From NCBI RefSeq assembly GCF_018860345.1, contig NZ_JAHKPJ010000021.1:181173-245172 (forward strand): 64,000 bases of DNA, written 5' to 3'. The translations under genes and the position numbers were made by a program. Source of the DNA: Psychrosphaera sp. F3M07 (lineage in GTDB: Bacteria > Pseudomonadota > Gammaproteobacteria > Enterobacterales > Alteromonadaceae). Numbering within the stretch: the first letter of the stretch is position 1; each line of letters begins with the position of its first letter. Below the pieces are notes generated by a model, which made no database searches, was not told the DNA's origin, and was given only the letters and a program-made list of their open reading frames with translations. This document shows, piece by piece, positions 44,729 to 54,489 of the stretch.

Positions 44729-47212
44729 TCACTCATATCTAAGGGCTTTTATTGGATTTGCTTTTGCAACACTAACGGAGTTTGTTGTTACGGTAACCCA
44801 AGCAATAATCAACGCGCCAATACCGGCAATAGCTGATAATAATAGTATGTAACTATTATCGATACGATATACAAACAATTGTAGCCAATCACTCATTGCC
44901 CAATATGCAATTGGCCAAGCGATGATATTTGCAATTATGACAGGTTTACTAAACTGCCATAAGAGTAATTTAACAATATCAAATACCGATGCCCCCATGA
45001 CTTTTCTTATACCAATTTCTTTTGTTCGGCGGGTCGCCGTAAAATTAGCTAGGCCATATAAGCCAAGACAAGCAATAAAAATAGCTAAGCCAGAAAACGC
45101 AGCGAACATTTTGGCTTGGCCTTGTTCGGTTTTATACATATCAGCAACGTCTTGGCGTAAAAATGAATAACTAAACGGTATGTTGGCTATCGCATTGCCC
45201 CAAATCGCTTCAACGTTTGCTTTTAATGTATCTGGGTTGCCATTAAACCTGGCTGAAAGAGTATGGCCCCAGGTTGCATTTAAGTTATATATTTCTGGTC
45301 TTATGGTTGCGCGTAAGCTTTCAAAATGGACATCATCAACAACACCTATTATCTCCAATTCAGCTTCTAAATTTTCATTAGGGTTTCCTCGGCTAGTAAA
45401 TATGGATTGCCCTAATGCATCAGAGGCACTGTTGAAACCTAAACGACGGGCTGCAGACGAGTTAATAACTATGGATGACTTTCTATTTGCACCTTCACGT
45501 ATTTGAGCGGTAGCAAGAGGTGTGTCATTACGTTCTTTTTGATAAGTACGTCCAGCCAACACCTTAATTTCATAAGTAGCAAAGAAGTCATAACCAACAC
45601 CTCGTTGGCCCATCAATAATGCGTCGTCTTTCGACATACCCGGTAAACGGATCATGGTATTGTTTTGATTGGTGTTACCGGGCGTTTCATTTGACCAAGT
45701 GATCGCGGTTACTTGTGGATCTTTGCCGATCTCTTTAACTAGCATATCCAGTTTTTCGCTAACCACATCTAAACCAATGCGGTGTACTAATAGCATATTG
45801 TCTTTGTTAAAGCCGGGATTCATTTTATCTGCATATTGCATTTGGCTATAAACCACAGCGGTAGAGATAAACAAGCCAATGGATACCGCAAATTGCATGA
45901 CTACTAATATGGCTCTTAATTTTACCGAGGCACTAGATTCAGCTGATTTGTTGGCTTTTAATACCGTTGCCGGTCTAAAGTTAGACAATACAAATGCAGG
46001 ATAAAGCCCACCTAAAATACCAACGATTAATGCCAATCCTGTAATTTGTAACATGTCGGTAGAAGCATAATTGATGACTAACTCTTTATTTAAAACCTCG
46101 TTATAAAAAGGCAGTGCAATTTCAACCAAACCGATAGAGATAGCTAATGCAATGAAGGTCACCAATACCGACTCACCTAGAAACTGGAAAATTAAGTTTG
46201 AACGAGACGCACCCATTACTTTACGTAATGACACTTCTTTTGATCTTTGACTAGCACGTGCCGTTGATAAGTTCATAAAGTTAATGATGGCGATGATCAA
46301 TATAAGCAGGGCAATAGCTGAGAAAATAAAGACTCGTGTCGCATTGCCACGTTCAGTCATTTCACCGCTGCCTACCGCATGTAAGTGTAAGTCTTTAATA
46401 TTCATGGCACTTAAGGTAATAAAGTCAGACGGCTTTGCGTCAGCACCACCTATCGGTAGTTTTGGAAAGTTACGATTTGAAAAATCGTCAAACGTTGCGT
46501 TGATATGATCTAAGTCAGACGGTTTTTTAGTTTGAAAATATAGCTGAGCGTTGACTGAAAACCATTGAGCAAAAAGAGAAGTGCGATCAGTCCAGTCATT
46601 TTCATCAATTAGCGCCAGCGCTTTAATTGGTAATTGAGTGTTAGATACTGAGTTTTCAATAACCGCGGTTATTTTGTAATCCCGTTTAAAATAGTCGTAA
46701 TCTAAACTGAGAGTCTTACCTATTGGGTCTTCTTGACCAAAGTATTTGACCGCTAATTCTTTGGTTAATATTAGCGAATGTGGATCGTTTAACGCATTGC
46801 TTAAGTCACCAGATAAAGAAGTTAAATCAAACATAGTTAGAAAGTCTTTATCAACCAAGCTAACTGGTTGAATAAAGGTTTCTGCGCCCACTATAATTGC
46901 AGGTGAAATACTTGCCACACGAGAGGCTTGAGTTACTTGTGGGTAATCTTTTTTTAATGCATGTATCAATGGCCCTGGAGCAGACACCGCTTTAAATGGG
47001 TCGCGCCCTGGAATTTTAAATACAATATGAGAACGGTGTAATGTATCGGCATTTTTCCAGAACGTATCATAGGATAACTCAGACCGAACAAATAAGGTGA
47101 TCAAGGTAACCGCCGCTAAACCAATAGCTAAGCCTAATATATTGATACTTGAAAACAGCTTGTTGTGGTTGATGTTGCGCCAGCCACTTAATAAATAATT
47201 ATAAATTAACAT
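44729..47212 (-). CDS. ABC transporter permease (FtsX/MacB type, duplicated)
   Basis: This 827-residue inner-membrane protein has two FtsX-type halves. Each has an N-proximal helix, a large periplasmic domain and three helices. Half one begins NHKLFSSINILGLAIGLA with a periplasmic MacB-like domain. Paired motifs STARASQRSKEVSLRKVMGA and TRRTKEIGIRKVMGA mark the two FtsX cores. Such permeases work with an ATPase and a membrane-fusion protein as MacAB-like exporters or mechanotransmission machines. AGGA precedes its ATG, inside the end of the ATPase gene region. Cargo is unknown. Confidence 0.85.
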   Translation of the reverse strand: MLIYNYLLSGWRNINHNKLFSSINILGLAIGLAAVTLITLFVRSELSYDTFWKNADTLHRSHIVFKIPGRDPFKAVSAPGPLIHALKKDYPQVTQASRVASISPAIIVGAETFIQPVSLVDKDFLTMFDLTSLSGDLSNALNDPHSLILTKELAVKYFGQEDPIGKTLSLDYDYFKRDYKITAVIENSVSNTQLPIKALALIDENDWTDRTSLFAQWFSVNAQLYFQTKKPSDLDHINATFDDFSNRNFPKLPIGGADAKPSDFITLSAMNIKDLHLHAVGSGEMTERGNATRVFIFSAIALLILIIAIINFMNLSTARASQRSKEVSLRKVMGASRSNLIFQFLGESVLVTFIALAISIGLVEIALPFYNEVLNKELVINYASTDMLQITGLALIVGILGGLYPAFVLSNFRPATVLKANKSAESSASVKLRAILVVMQFAVSIGLFISTAVVYSQMQYADKMNPGFNKDNMLLVHRIGLDVVSEKLDMLVKEIGKDPQVTAITWSNETPGNTNQNNTMIRLPGMSKDDALLMGQRGVGYDFFATYEIKVLAGRTYQKERNDTPLATAQIREGANRKSSIVINSSAARRLGFNSASDALGQSIFTSRGNPNENLEAELEIIGVVDDVHFESLRATIRPEIYNLNATWGHTLSARFNGNPDTLKANVEAIWGNAIANIPFSYSFLRQDVADMYKTEQGQAKMFAAFSGLAIFIACLGLYGLANFTATRRTKEIGIRKVMGASVFDIVKLLLWQFSKPVIIANIIAWPIAYWAMSDWLQLFVYRIDNSYILLLSAIAGIGALIIAWVTVTTNSVSVAKANPIKALRYE

Positions 47213-47223
47213 GTCAGTATTCC

Positions 47224-47907
47224 TTAGCTAACAGCTTTTAAGGCAGGCTCTACAACTTGACCATCTAATAAGGTGATAGTGCGAGTGGCAAATTCAGCAT
47301 GTGCAGGCGAGTGAGTCACCATAACTATGGTCTTACCGTTTGCGTTGAGTTCTTGCAGCATTTCCATGACTTCATGGCCATGCTGAGTATCTAGGTTGCC
47401 GGTAGGTTCGTCCGCTAATATCATGCTTTGATCGCCAACCACAGCTCTTGCTACGGCAACACGCTGTTGTTGACCACCAGATAACTGGCTTGGCATGTGA
47501 TTCGCTCTGTGCGAAATGCCCACTTGTTGCATAACTTTCTCCACTCTTTCTTTACGCTCAGCGCTTGGAATATTGTGATAAAGCAATGCCAGTTCAATAT
47601 TTTCCCTTACGGTTAATTCATCAATTAAATTAAAACTTTGAAAAATGAAACCAATATTATGCTTTCTAATGTTGGCTAATTTTGCCTCTGAGTAATTCGC
47701 TACATCTTCATCATTAAACCAATAATGGCCAGAAGTAGGGCTGTCCAACATACCTATGGTATTTAATAAGGTAGATTTACCACAGCCAGACGGCCCCATA
47801 ATGGCAATGAATTCACCTTTGTTTATTTCAATGTCGATATTGTTTAATGCTGTTGTTTCAACGTTTTCAGTACGGTAACTCTTAGACAGATTTTGAATTT
47901 TTAACAT
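47224..47907 (-). CDS. ABC transporter ATP-binding protein (MacB/LolD type)
   Basis: This 227-residue ATPase has Walker A GPSGCGKST (about 39-47), the Q-loop in FIFQSFNLIDELTV, the signature LSGGQQQRVAVARA, Walker B MILADEPTGNLD and the switch His in VMVTHSPAHA. The LID-like FNLIDELTV and the size match the MacB/LolD/FtsE group of ATPases that energise FtsX-type permeases. It is between the HlyD-like adaptor (15 bases away) and the permease (11 bases). Confidence 0.92.
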   Translation of the reverse strand: MLKIQNLSKSYRTENVETTALNNIDIEINKGEFIAIMGPSGCGKSTLLNTIGMLDSPTSGHYWFNDEDVANYSEAKLANIRKHNIGFIFQSFNLIDELTVRENIELALLYHNIPSAERKERVEKVMQQVGISHRANHMPSQLSGGQQQRVAVARAVVGDQSMILADEPTGNLDTQHGHEVMEMLQELNANGKTIVMVTHSPAHAEFATRTITLLDGQVVEPALKAVS

Positions 47908-47922
47908 TGTTGTTATTCCTTA

Positions 47923-49230
47923 TTAATTATCTTTAGTAATTTTTATTTGTTCTATGTCGGTATAAGGTTGGTAGGTTGAGCTAATAAAATGCTCACCTGA
48001 CGTTAAGCCTGATAACACTTCAATAAATTGATTATTTTTACGGCCAAGTTTGATGTTGCGGCGACTTGCCGTATTGGTATTTTTGTTGATTACAAATAAC
48101 CAATGTCCGCCTGTGTCTTGATAAAACGAACCATTTGGTATTAACAAGGTGTTAACAGGTTCACCTAAACTAAACTTGGTAGGCATCGCTTGACCGCGGC
48201 GAATATTTTCAGGTTGGACTTGATCAAATTGAAGATCGACTCTAAATGTGCCGTTGACAATTTGAGGGTAAATTTTGCTGACACTAAGTTGATAGGTGGT
48301 GCCATTTTGTTCTGTGCTTGCTAGTTGCCCAATTGATACACGGCCAAGATAAAACTCGTCTATATTGGCTTCTAATTTAAAGGCTGAGGGTTCATCAATT
48401 TGCCCAATTCGTTCACCACGGCTAATTGATTGACCAATTTCTAAATCAAAACCTGAAAGCTTACCGTTAACTGGCGCTTTCATATTAAGGTTATCTATAT
48501 TTTCTCGTGCAAACTCCAAGCTTTGCTCTAAACGCCCCCCCGATAAGGTTAAAAACTTAAGTTGGTGTTCTTGCATGAGGGCATCTGTTTTTTGGCTTTC
48601 TAGCGTGATTTGTTTGCGTTGTTTGTAGTAATCAAGCAGGTCTGTTGTTTGTTCAAGTGCGCTTAAGGTCAGATTGCCTGCGGCTAATGCGCTTTGCTCT
48701 CTGGTCAGTTGTCGATTAAGTTTTTTAATTTCGTATTCAATTTCAATTAAGTTACGTTTGTGATTTAAGCGGTTTTGCTCCAACGACAACTCAATGGTAC
48801 GCATATTATTTAATTGCTCAGTCACTGCGGCTTCATTACGCATGACTTCTAGTTGCAATTGTGTATTTGATAACACAACAATAGGTTGACCTGCTTTTAA
48901 CAAAGTACCGTCATCCACTAATATTTTTTCAACTCTTCCCCCCTCAACAGCATCTAAATATACTGTTTTAAGAGGAACAACTCGGCTGCGTACAGGAATG
49001 TAATCCTCGAAAATGCCAGTGGTAACAGTATCTGTTGTAATATCACTACTTGATACAGAAATTGATTTACCGATATTGGTGGGTTGGTTTGTATAGTAGA
49101 AAACAGCCATAGCTATAATAACTATGGTAATAAAGTAGACTTTCCAATTTGTATTCTTAACTTCAATTTGTTTATCCATTGCGGTACCAGAATTGGCTTT
49201 ATTAGGTGTTGTTAGATGTGGTTTATCCAT
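47923..49230 (-). CDS. HlyD/MacA-like periplasmic adaptor protein
   Basis: This 435-residue protein has one N-terminal membrane helix (about 30-50), then the split lipoyl domain (VEKILVDDGTLLKAGQPIVVL and MKAPVNGKLSGFDLEIGQ). A long coiled-coil hairpin (about 130-240) and beta-barrel and membrane-proximal domains complete it. It would link the ABC permease to an outer-membrane channel that is not encoded in this window. It is first in the three-gene operon. The first ~28 residues are polar and cytoplasmic; an internal Met at 18 could be an alternative start but has no ribosome-binding site. Confidence 0.88.
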   Translation of the reverse strand: MDKPHLTTPNKANSGTAMDKQIEVKNTNWKVYFITIVIIAMAVFYYTNQPTNIGKSISVSSSDITTDTVTTGIFEDYIPVRSRVVPLKTVYLDAVEGGRVEKILVDDGTLLKAGQPIVVLSNTQLQLEVMRNEAAVTEQLNNMRTIELSLEQNRLNHKRNLIEIEYEIKKLNRQLTREQSALAAGNLTLSALEQTTDLLDYYKQRKQITLESQKTDALMQEHQLKFLTLSGGRLEQSLEFARENIDNLNMKAPVNGKLSGFDLEIGQSISRGERIGQIDEPSAFKLEANIDEFYLGRVSIGQLASTEQNGTTYQLSVSKIYPQIVNGTFRVDLQFDQVQPENIRRGQAMPTKFSLGEPVNTLLIPNGSFYQDTGGHWLFVINKNTNTASRRNIKLGRKNNQFIEVLSGLTSGEHFISSTYQPYTDIEQIKITKDN

Positions 49231-49350
49231 GAATATCTCGTAGTTTTACAATTTATTGTCCAATTGCAGTGGTTGTGCCAATAGTTATCTTCCTGATTTG
49301 TAAGGAATTATCTAGGTTTTTATTGTGGGGTAATAATATGAAACCTATCC

Positions 49351-49380
49351 ATTGGTCTAGTTAACCAATTAATTTGGTTA
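49351..49380. promoter_or_regulatory. Clustered dyads in the divergent exporter/peptidase promoter
   Basis: ATTGGT-N7-ACCAAT (49351-49369) overlaps TAACCAA-N5-TTGGTTA (49362-49380). Overlapping inverted half-sites suggest a regulator-binding region between the ABC operon and the peptidase gene. The factor is unknown. A GACCA half-site follows. Confidence 0.35.
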
Positions 49381-49513
49381 TTTTGACCACTTTAGTAATA
49401 AGCAATAAATTTATATGTCTAATCGCGGTAAATAAGTTATACGCCGTTGAATAGTTGCGTATTTTTAGTTCAGCGTGGTTTAATGTTAACAACTGAATTT
49501 AAGGAAATTTGTT

Positions 49514-51952
49514 ATGACGTCAAAGCACATCATTTATGCTTGTATTATCACGTTAGGGTTTAGCTCTTGGGTTTCATCGAAAGAAACGATTGACACAAAA
49601 ACAGCGGTTAAACCTATTGAACTTAAGAAAATAATGTCAGATCCAAAGTGGATCAGTAACTCACCGCAAAATGCATCTTGGCTTGCAGGTTCAAATGAAA
49701 TTGTATTTCAACAAAATAAAGAAGTAGGGGAGTTAAAAGATACATTTAAATTAAATATCAACAACTTAGAAACTGAACAAGTAAAGTTAACTAATTTGTA
49801 TCAAGTTAAACAAGATGATTTGGTTTTTAGTCCAAACTCTGAACTTGCAGCGTATGTTTACGAAAATGATATTTACTTACTGCATATGACTGGTGAGAAT
49901 AAATTGGTACAACTCACTAAAACCTCAGCTCGAGAATCTTCACCTCAATTTATTGGTGACCGTGTATTAAGTTACTGGGCTGGGAATACAATATTCGCCA
50001 TAGATTTAAACACAAATTTAACATCTGAATTGATAAAACTACAAATGTCAGAGGCACCAAAAGAACCAAGTGTACCTGATGACATCATCGCAAAAGAACA
50101 ACATGAATTAATCGATTATGTCGTGAACCAACACAAAAACTCATTAGAAAAATTTAATCATAAGAAGTTGGTTAAACAAAATGATAATCGAGTAACTAAC
50201 AGCTCAGTCTATTTAGGTAGTGGTCAACGTTTTGTCCAAGGGAGTTTATCGCCTAAAGGAGATCGTATGTTGGTTGTGACGAGTAAATCCGTACCATGGC
50301 GAGCTGAAAGTGACTTAATGCCTAATTACATTGCACATAATGGTCGTATCCAATTTGACCAAGTTAGACCACGTGTTGCAGATGCTAAACCTAATCAACA
50401 AAACTATTGGCTAATTGATGTTAAAAGCAAACAAGTCGATAAGTTATCGATAGATGTATTGCCTGACTTTGATAAAGATGTACTTAAATCGGTCAGAATT
50501 GAAAACTTTCGTGAGAAAGGCGAAAAATACAAAAGTAAAAGAGAACCAAGAACAATCAATTTAATGTCAGATTGGACCTGGTCACAAAGTCCTATTCAAT
50601 GGCATAACAACGGCGAACAAGTTGCAGTAATGTTAGAAGCTTGGGATAACAAAGATCGCTGGATAGCAACTGTTGATTTAGAAGATAAAAAATTTGTAAC
50701 ACAACATCAATTACATGACGATGCATGGATAAATTATACCTTTAATGATTTTGGTTGGTTTAACCACTCTGAAACGTTATATTTTCAATCAGAGCAATCG
50801 GGATATTCTCATATATATACCAAGGCGCTTAGTTCAAACAAAATTAAACAAATAACCGCAGGTAAGTACGAAACGTCGAAAGTTAAGTTAACTAAAAACG
50901 ATAAAACATTTTATTTTAGAGCTAACGTCAATCACCCAGGTGATTATCAAATTTATCGGGTAAGTGCTTACGATAAAAAAGTAAAAAATCCAATTGCCAT
51001 CACTCAGCTTAAAGGTGACAACAACTACAGCTTGAGTCCAGATGAATCTAAATTACTAATTACCCATTCAAACTTATTAACACCAGAAGAGTTATACCTG
51101 ACCAACGCGGATGGCAGCACTGATATGGTAAGACTAACCAATACCGTATCTGATGAATTTAACAATATGCCTTGGACGAAACCTGAAATTATAGAGGTGG
51201 ACTCTTCATACACAGATCAACCTGTCTACGCCAAAGTGTATTATCCTGCCGATTATAAAGCGGGAGAAAAACGTAAAGCCGTTATCTTCAATCATGGAGC
51301 CGGTTACCTACAAAATAGTCATTATGGCTGGTCTGGGTATTTTAGAGAGTTTATGTTCCACAGTATGTTAGCTCAACAAGGTTATGTTGTTATGGATATG
51401 GACTACCGAGCTTCTAAAGGATATGGCCGAGATTGGCGCACGGCGATATATCGTCAAATGGGAACACCAGAAATTCAAGATTTAAAAGACGGTGTAAATT
51501 GGTTAGTAGAAAATGCCAATGTTGATAGAGAACGAATTGGCACTTACGGAGGCTCATACGGTGGTTTCATGACCTTTATGGCCATGTTTAATGAACCTGA
51601 GCTGTTTAAAGCTGGCGCTGCATTAAGACCAGTTTCTGATTGGGCTCATTATAATGACGGTTATACGTCTAATATTTTAAACAGACCAGAAGATGACATG
51701 ATTGCATATCGTAAAAGCTCACCAATTTACTTTGCTGAAGGACTTAAGAACCCGTTGTTAATCAATGCCCCTATGGTAGATAACAATGTCTTTTTTGTTG
51801 ATGTAGTGCGCTTGGTACAACGTATGATTGAATTAGAATTAGAAAACTTTGAAACCGCTATTTACCCAGTAGAGCCACATGGTTTTAAACAACCGTCGAG
51901 TTGGTTAGATGAATATCGTCGTATTTATAAATTATTTGAAACCAATCTTTAA
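49514..51952 (+). CDS. S9 family prolyl oligopeptidase (DPP-IV type)
   Basis: This 812-residue protein has a signal peptide (cleavage near SSWVSS-KE, about 20-23) followed by a beta-propeller of about 520 residues (repeated strands such as DDLVFSPNSELAAYV). A C-terminal alpha/beta hydrolase domain completes it. The nucleophile is in GTYGGSYGGFMTFM (about 681) and the catalytic His in EPHGF (about 792); the acid is probably the Asp in PMVDNNVFF (about 756). The fold and order match dipeptidyl peptidase IV-like enzymes that remove X-Pro dipeptides in the periplasm or outside. It is divergent from the ABC export operon, and a terminator follows at 51969. Confidence 0.9.
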   Translation: MTSKHIIYACIITLGFSSWVSSKETIDTKTAVKPIELKKIMSDPKWISNSPQNASWLAGSNEIVFQQNKEVGELKDTFKLNINNLETEQVKLTNLYQVKQDDLVFSPNSELAAYVYENDIYLLHMTGENKLVQLTKTSARESSPQFIGDRVLSYWAGNTIFAIDLNTNLTSELIKLQMSEAPKEPSVPDDIIAKEQHELIDYVVNQHKNSLEKFNHKKLVKQNDNRVTNSSVYLGSGQRFVQGSLSPKGDRMLVVTSKSVPWRAESDLMPNYIAHNGRIQFDQVRPRVADAKPNQQNYWLIDVKSKQVDKLSIDVLPDFDKDVLKSVRIENFREKGEKYKSKREPRTINLMSDWTWSQSPIQWHNNGEQVAVMLEAWDNKDRWIATVDLEDKKFVTQHQLHDDAWINYTFNDFGWFNHSETLYFQSEQSGYSHIYTKALSSNKIKQITAGKYETSKVKLTKNDKTFYFRANVNHPGDYQIYRVSAYDKKVKNPIAITQLKGDNNYSLSPDESKLLITHSNLLTPEELYLTNADGSTDMVRLTNTVSDEFNNMPWTKPEIIEVDSSYTDQPVYAKVYYPADYKAGEKRKAVIFNHGAGYLQNSHYGWSGYFREFMFHSMLAQQGYVVMDMDYRASKGYGRDWRTAIYRQMGTPEIQDLKDGVNWLVENANVDRERIGTYGGSYGGFMTFMAMFNEPELFKAGAALRPVSDWAHYNDGYTSNILNRPEDDMIAYRKSSPIYFAEGLKNPLLINAPMVDNNVFFVDVVRLVQRMIELELENFETAIYPVEPHGFKQPSSWLDEYRRIYKLFETNL

Positions 51953-51968
51953 TCATAAATAAAGTGTG

Positions 51969-51997
51969 AAAGGCCTGTTACTACAGGCCTTTTTTAT
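51969..51997. terminator. Bidirectional terminator
   Basis: AAAGGCCTGT / ACAGGCCTTT with a four-base loop and T run, between the S9 peptidase gene and the convergent rhombosortase gene. Confidence 0.88.
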
Positions 51998-52001
51998 TTA
52001 T

Positions 52002-52589
52002 TCAATGTTTGTTAGTTCTATAAACATAGAGGTAAGTGAATCCCATGATTAGGCCAACAATACAACCAATTAGATGAGCTTCAACTGCGACACCAGCTTG
52101 AATGAGCTCTTCAGTATATTTTGTCGGGCCAATTATCATTTCATATAAAACTTTTGCTAATACCCCGATTAATAATAACCAACCTGTTTTATCGTGTCTT
52201 TTTATATCAATAACCCCGCCATAAACGATTAAGCTATGCAGGATGCCTGATAAGCCAGCATAACTCCTGTATTCGGCAAAGAACAATAAACCGATGCCAA
52301 CCAGGAGTAAACTGCTTAACACAGCTAGAGTGTAATGTTTGGTATCGTAATACTCGCCATGTAACGCCCAAATCAATACGATACCTGCCATGTTTAACAA
52401 CACATGGTTAAAATTGGTGTGTAACACCTGACCAGTAATAATTCGCCAAACTTCTCCCTTTTCTATATCCGTTGGAATAAAGCCTAGCCATTGCATACTA
52501 AGAGGTTTAGTTACTTCAAGTAACAACATGATGACGATAAGAAAAAGCGGGGCAATAAGATATTGTTTTTGTGTTGGAAAACCTAACAT
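52002..52589 (-). CDS. rrtA: Rhombosortase (rhomboid-family intramembrane protease)
   Basis: This 195-residue protein has about six membrane helices. The rhomboid signature is seen as HTNFNHVLLNMAG, the nucleophile Ser in GLSGILH (about 113) and the active-site His in EAHLIGCIVG (about 172). The short length and GXSGXXH motif fit rhombosortase. That enzyme processes proteins carrying a GlyGly-CTERM tail, so that they are released or anchored at the surface after type II secretion. None of the proteins in this window has such a tail, so its substrates are elsewhere. Confidence 0.85.
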   Translation of the reverse strand: MLGFPTQKQYLIAPLFLIVIMLLLEVTKPLSMQWLGFIPTDIEKGEVWRIITGQVLHTNFNHVLLNMAGIVLIWALHGEYYDTKHYTLAVLSSLLLVGIGLLFFAEYRSYAGLSGILHSLIVYGGVIDIKRHDKTGWLLLIGVLAKVLYEMIIGPTKYTEELIQAGVAVEAHLIGCIVGLIMGFTYLYVYRTNKH

Positions 52590-52684
52590 TGTTATCCTTT
52601 GGATATAGTGAAAATTAAACTGTGTTTTAATTTGTCATGTTGTTAATATTGCTTCAATTAATTAGAAAATGAAGTCAATTATTT

Positions 52685-54421
52685 ATGCGCGTATTTAGTC
52701 TTATTTTGCTGTTGTTTGCAACTCAAGTATATAGCAATGAAGCATCAAGAGCTGTTCCAGAGGCTTTTACTGGCCTTAACTATACCAAAGCCAGTTATTC
52801 TAAAAATACTATGGTTAGTGCAGCCAACCCTCATGCTGTTAACGCAGGTAATAAAATGTTGATAGAAGGTGGTAATGCTATAGATGCTGCTATCGCGATT
52901 CAACTCGTACTTACCTTAGTTGAACCTCAATCTTCTGGTATAGGAGGAGGTGCGTTCTTAATGTGGTTTGATGGTAAAACTAAACAAATCAAAAGTTATG
53001 ATGGTCGTGAAACTGCTCCTATGAGTGCGACACCTGAATTGTTTTTAAATGCACAAGGTAAACCCGTTAAATGGATCGATGCCGTTATCGGTGGCCGTTC
53101 TGTTGGTACTCCTGGTGTGTTAAACATGTTGTGGAATTTACATCAACAACAAGGGAAATTACCTTGGAAAGCCTTATTTGAACCCGCAATTGAACTTGCT
53201 GAAGATGGTTTTATTGTTAGCCCTAGGTTAGCCAAGTTAGTGCAGATGCGGTTTAATCCCGGTATCGAAAAGCTACAAACGGTTCGCGAATATTTTTTTC
53301 CAAATGGTAAACCAATTCAAGAAGGACAACTGCTTGTTAACAAAGCGTATGCAAACACATTAAAACGTATTGCTGAAAATGGCGTTGAGGAGTTTTATCA
53401 AGGTGACACAGCCAAACATATTGTTGATGCCGTACAACAGTCTGAGTTAGCGCCAGGTAAGTTGTCTTTAGCAGACTTAAAAAGTTACCAATCAAAAGAA
53501 CGTCCTGCGGTATGTACTCAATACCAAGCAGAGACAGGTAATTATGATGTTTGTAGCATGGGACCACCAAGTTCTGGTGGTTTGACGGTATTGCAGATCT
53601 TGAAGTTATTAGAACCGTTTCAATTAACCGAACATAAAGTTGATAGTGCAGAGACCGTGCATTTGTATAGCCAAGCGGCAAAATTGGCATTTGCCGATAG
53701 AAATAAATACTTGGCGGACAGTGATTTTGTCGAAGTGCCTGTTGCAGGATTTCTAAATCAAGAGTACTTAACCAACAGACGATTATTAATGTCACAGAAC
53801 AAAGATTTAGGCAAAGCAACCGCGGGCAAAATTGATTCACAGCAGTTGGCTGAAAACACATCTATAGCTCAACCTAATACCAGTCACATATCAATCGTGG
53901 ATAAATTTGGTAATGCATTGTCCATGACAACAAGTATTGAAATGGGTTTTGGCTCTACGGTAATGGTTGATGGTTTTTTATTAAATAATCAATTAACTGA
54001 CTTTTCTTTAAACCCAATAAAAAATGGAAAGCTGGTGGCGAATCGTGTGGAAGGTGGGAAACGCCCACGTAGCTCAATGACACCTGTGATTGTTTTAAAA
54101 GACGGAGAAGTATTTGCGGTATTGGGCTCACCGGGTGGCAGTCGCATTATTAATTACGTAGGTTATGCACTTATTGGTTTATTAGATTATGGTATGGATA
54201 TGCAAGAGGTTGTCAATTTGCCTAGAGTGTCAAACCGTAATGGAGCCACCTCATTAGAAAAAAATACAAAGTTAGATCTGATTAAACCTGAATTAGAAAA
54301 ACTTGGACACAAAGTTAATATGGTTGAAATGACGTCGGGTATTCATGGGATCATGAAAACTAAAAAAGGCTGGCAAGGTGCTGCAGACCCAAGACGTGAA
54401 GGGACAGCGATTGGTTTATAG
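52685..54421 (+). CDS. ggt: Gamma-glutamyltransferase
   Basis: This 578-residue periplasmic enzyme has a signal peptide (cleavage near residue 18, VYS-NEAS). It hydrolyses or transfers the gamma-glutamyl group of glutathione. The N-terminal nucleophile of the small subunit is the Thr in NTSHISIVD (about 399), exposed by autocleavage. GSPGGSRIINYV forms the substrate pocket in the small subunit. Other marks are SSGIGGGAFLMWF and the Arg in SYDGRETAP. The large subunit would be about 375 residues. A hairpin at 54442-54469 follows the stop codon. Confidence 0.95.
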   Translation: MRVFSLILLLFATQVYSNEASRAVPEAFTGLNYTKASYSKNTMVSAANPHAVNAGNKMLIEGGNAIDAAIAIQLVLTLVEPQSSGIGGGAFLMWFDGKTKQIKSYDGRETAPMSATPELFLNAQGKPVKWIDAVIGGRSVGTPGVLNMLWNLHQQQGKLPWKALFEPAIELAEDGFIVSPRLAKLVQMRFNPGIEKLQTVREYFFPNGKPIQEGQLLVNKAYANTLKRIAENGVEEFYQGDTAKHIVDAVQQSELAPGKLSLADLKSYQSKERPAVCTQYQAETGNYDVCSMGPPSSGGLTVLQILKLLEPFQLTEHKVDSAETVHLYSQAAKLAFADRNKYLADSDFVEVPVAGFLNQEYLTNRRLLMSQNKDLGKATAGKIDSQQLAENTSIAQPNTSHISIVDKFGNALSMTTSIEMGFGSTVMVDGFLLNNQLTDFSLNPIKNGKLVANRVEGGKRPRSSMTPVIVLKDGEVFAVLGSPGGSRIINYVGYALIGLLDYGMDMQEVVNLPRVSNRNGATSLEKNTKLDLIKPELEKLGHKVNMVEMTSGIHGIMKTKKGWQGAADPRREGTAIGL

Positions 54422-54441
54422 TAAAACGCTAAATCCGTTAA

Positions 54442-54473
54442 CATGGTAAGGAGACCCTTCCTTACCATGCTTT
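54442..54473 (+). terminator. Hairpin terminator after ggt
   Basis: CATGGTAAGGA / TCCTTACCATG is an 11-bp stem with a six-base loop, followed by CTTTAAA; the T tract is short. Confidence 0.65.
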
Positions 54474-54489
54474 AAAAAAATCCTGGGAT

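Noticed and set aside
53337-53861. 174-codon minus-strand open frame inside ggt
   Set aside because: It lies wholly antisense to a clear gamma-glutamyltransferase and has no protein-like composition or start signal.
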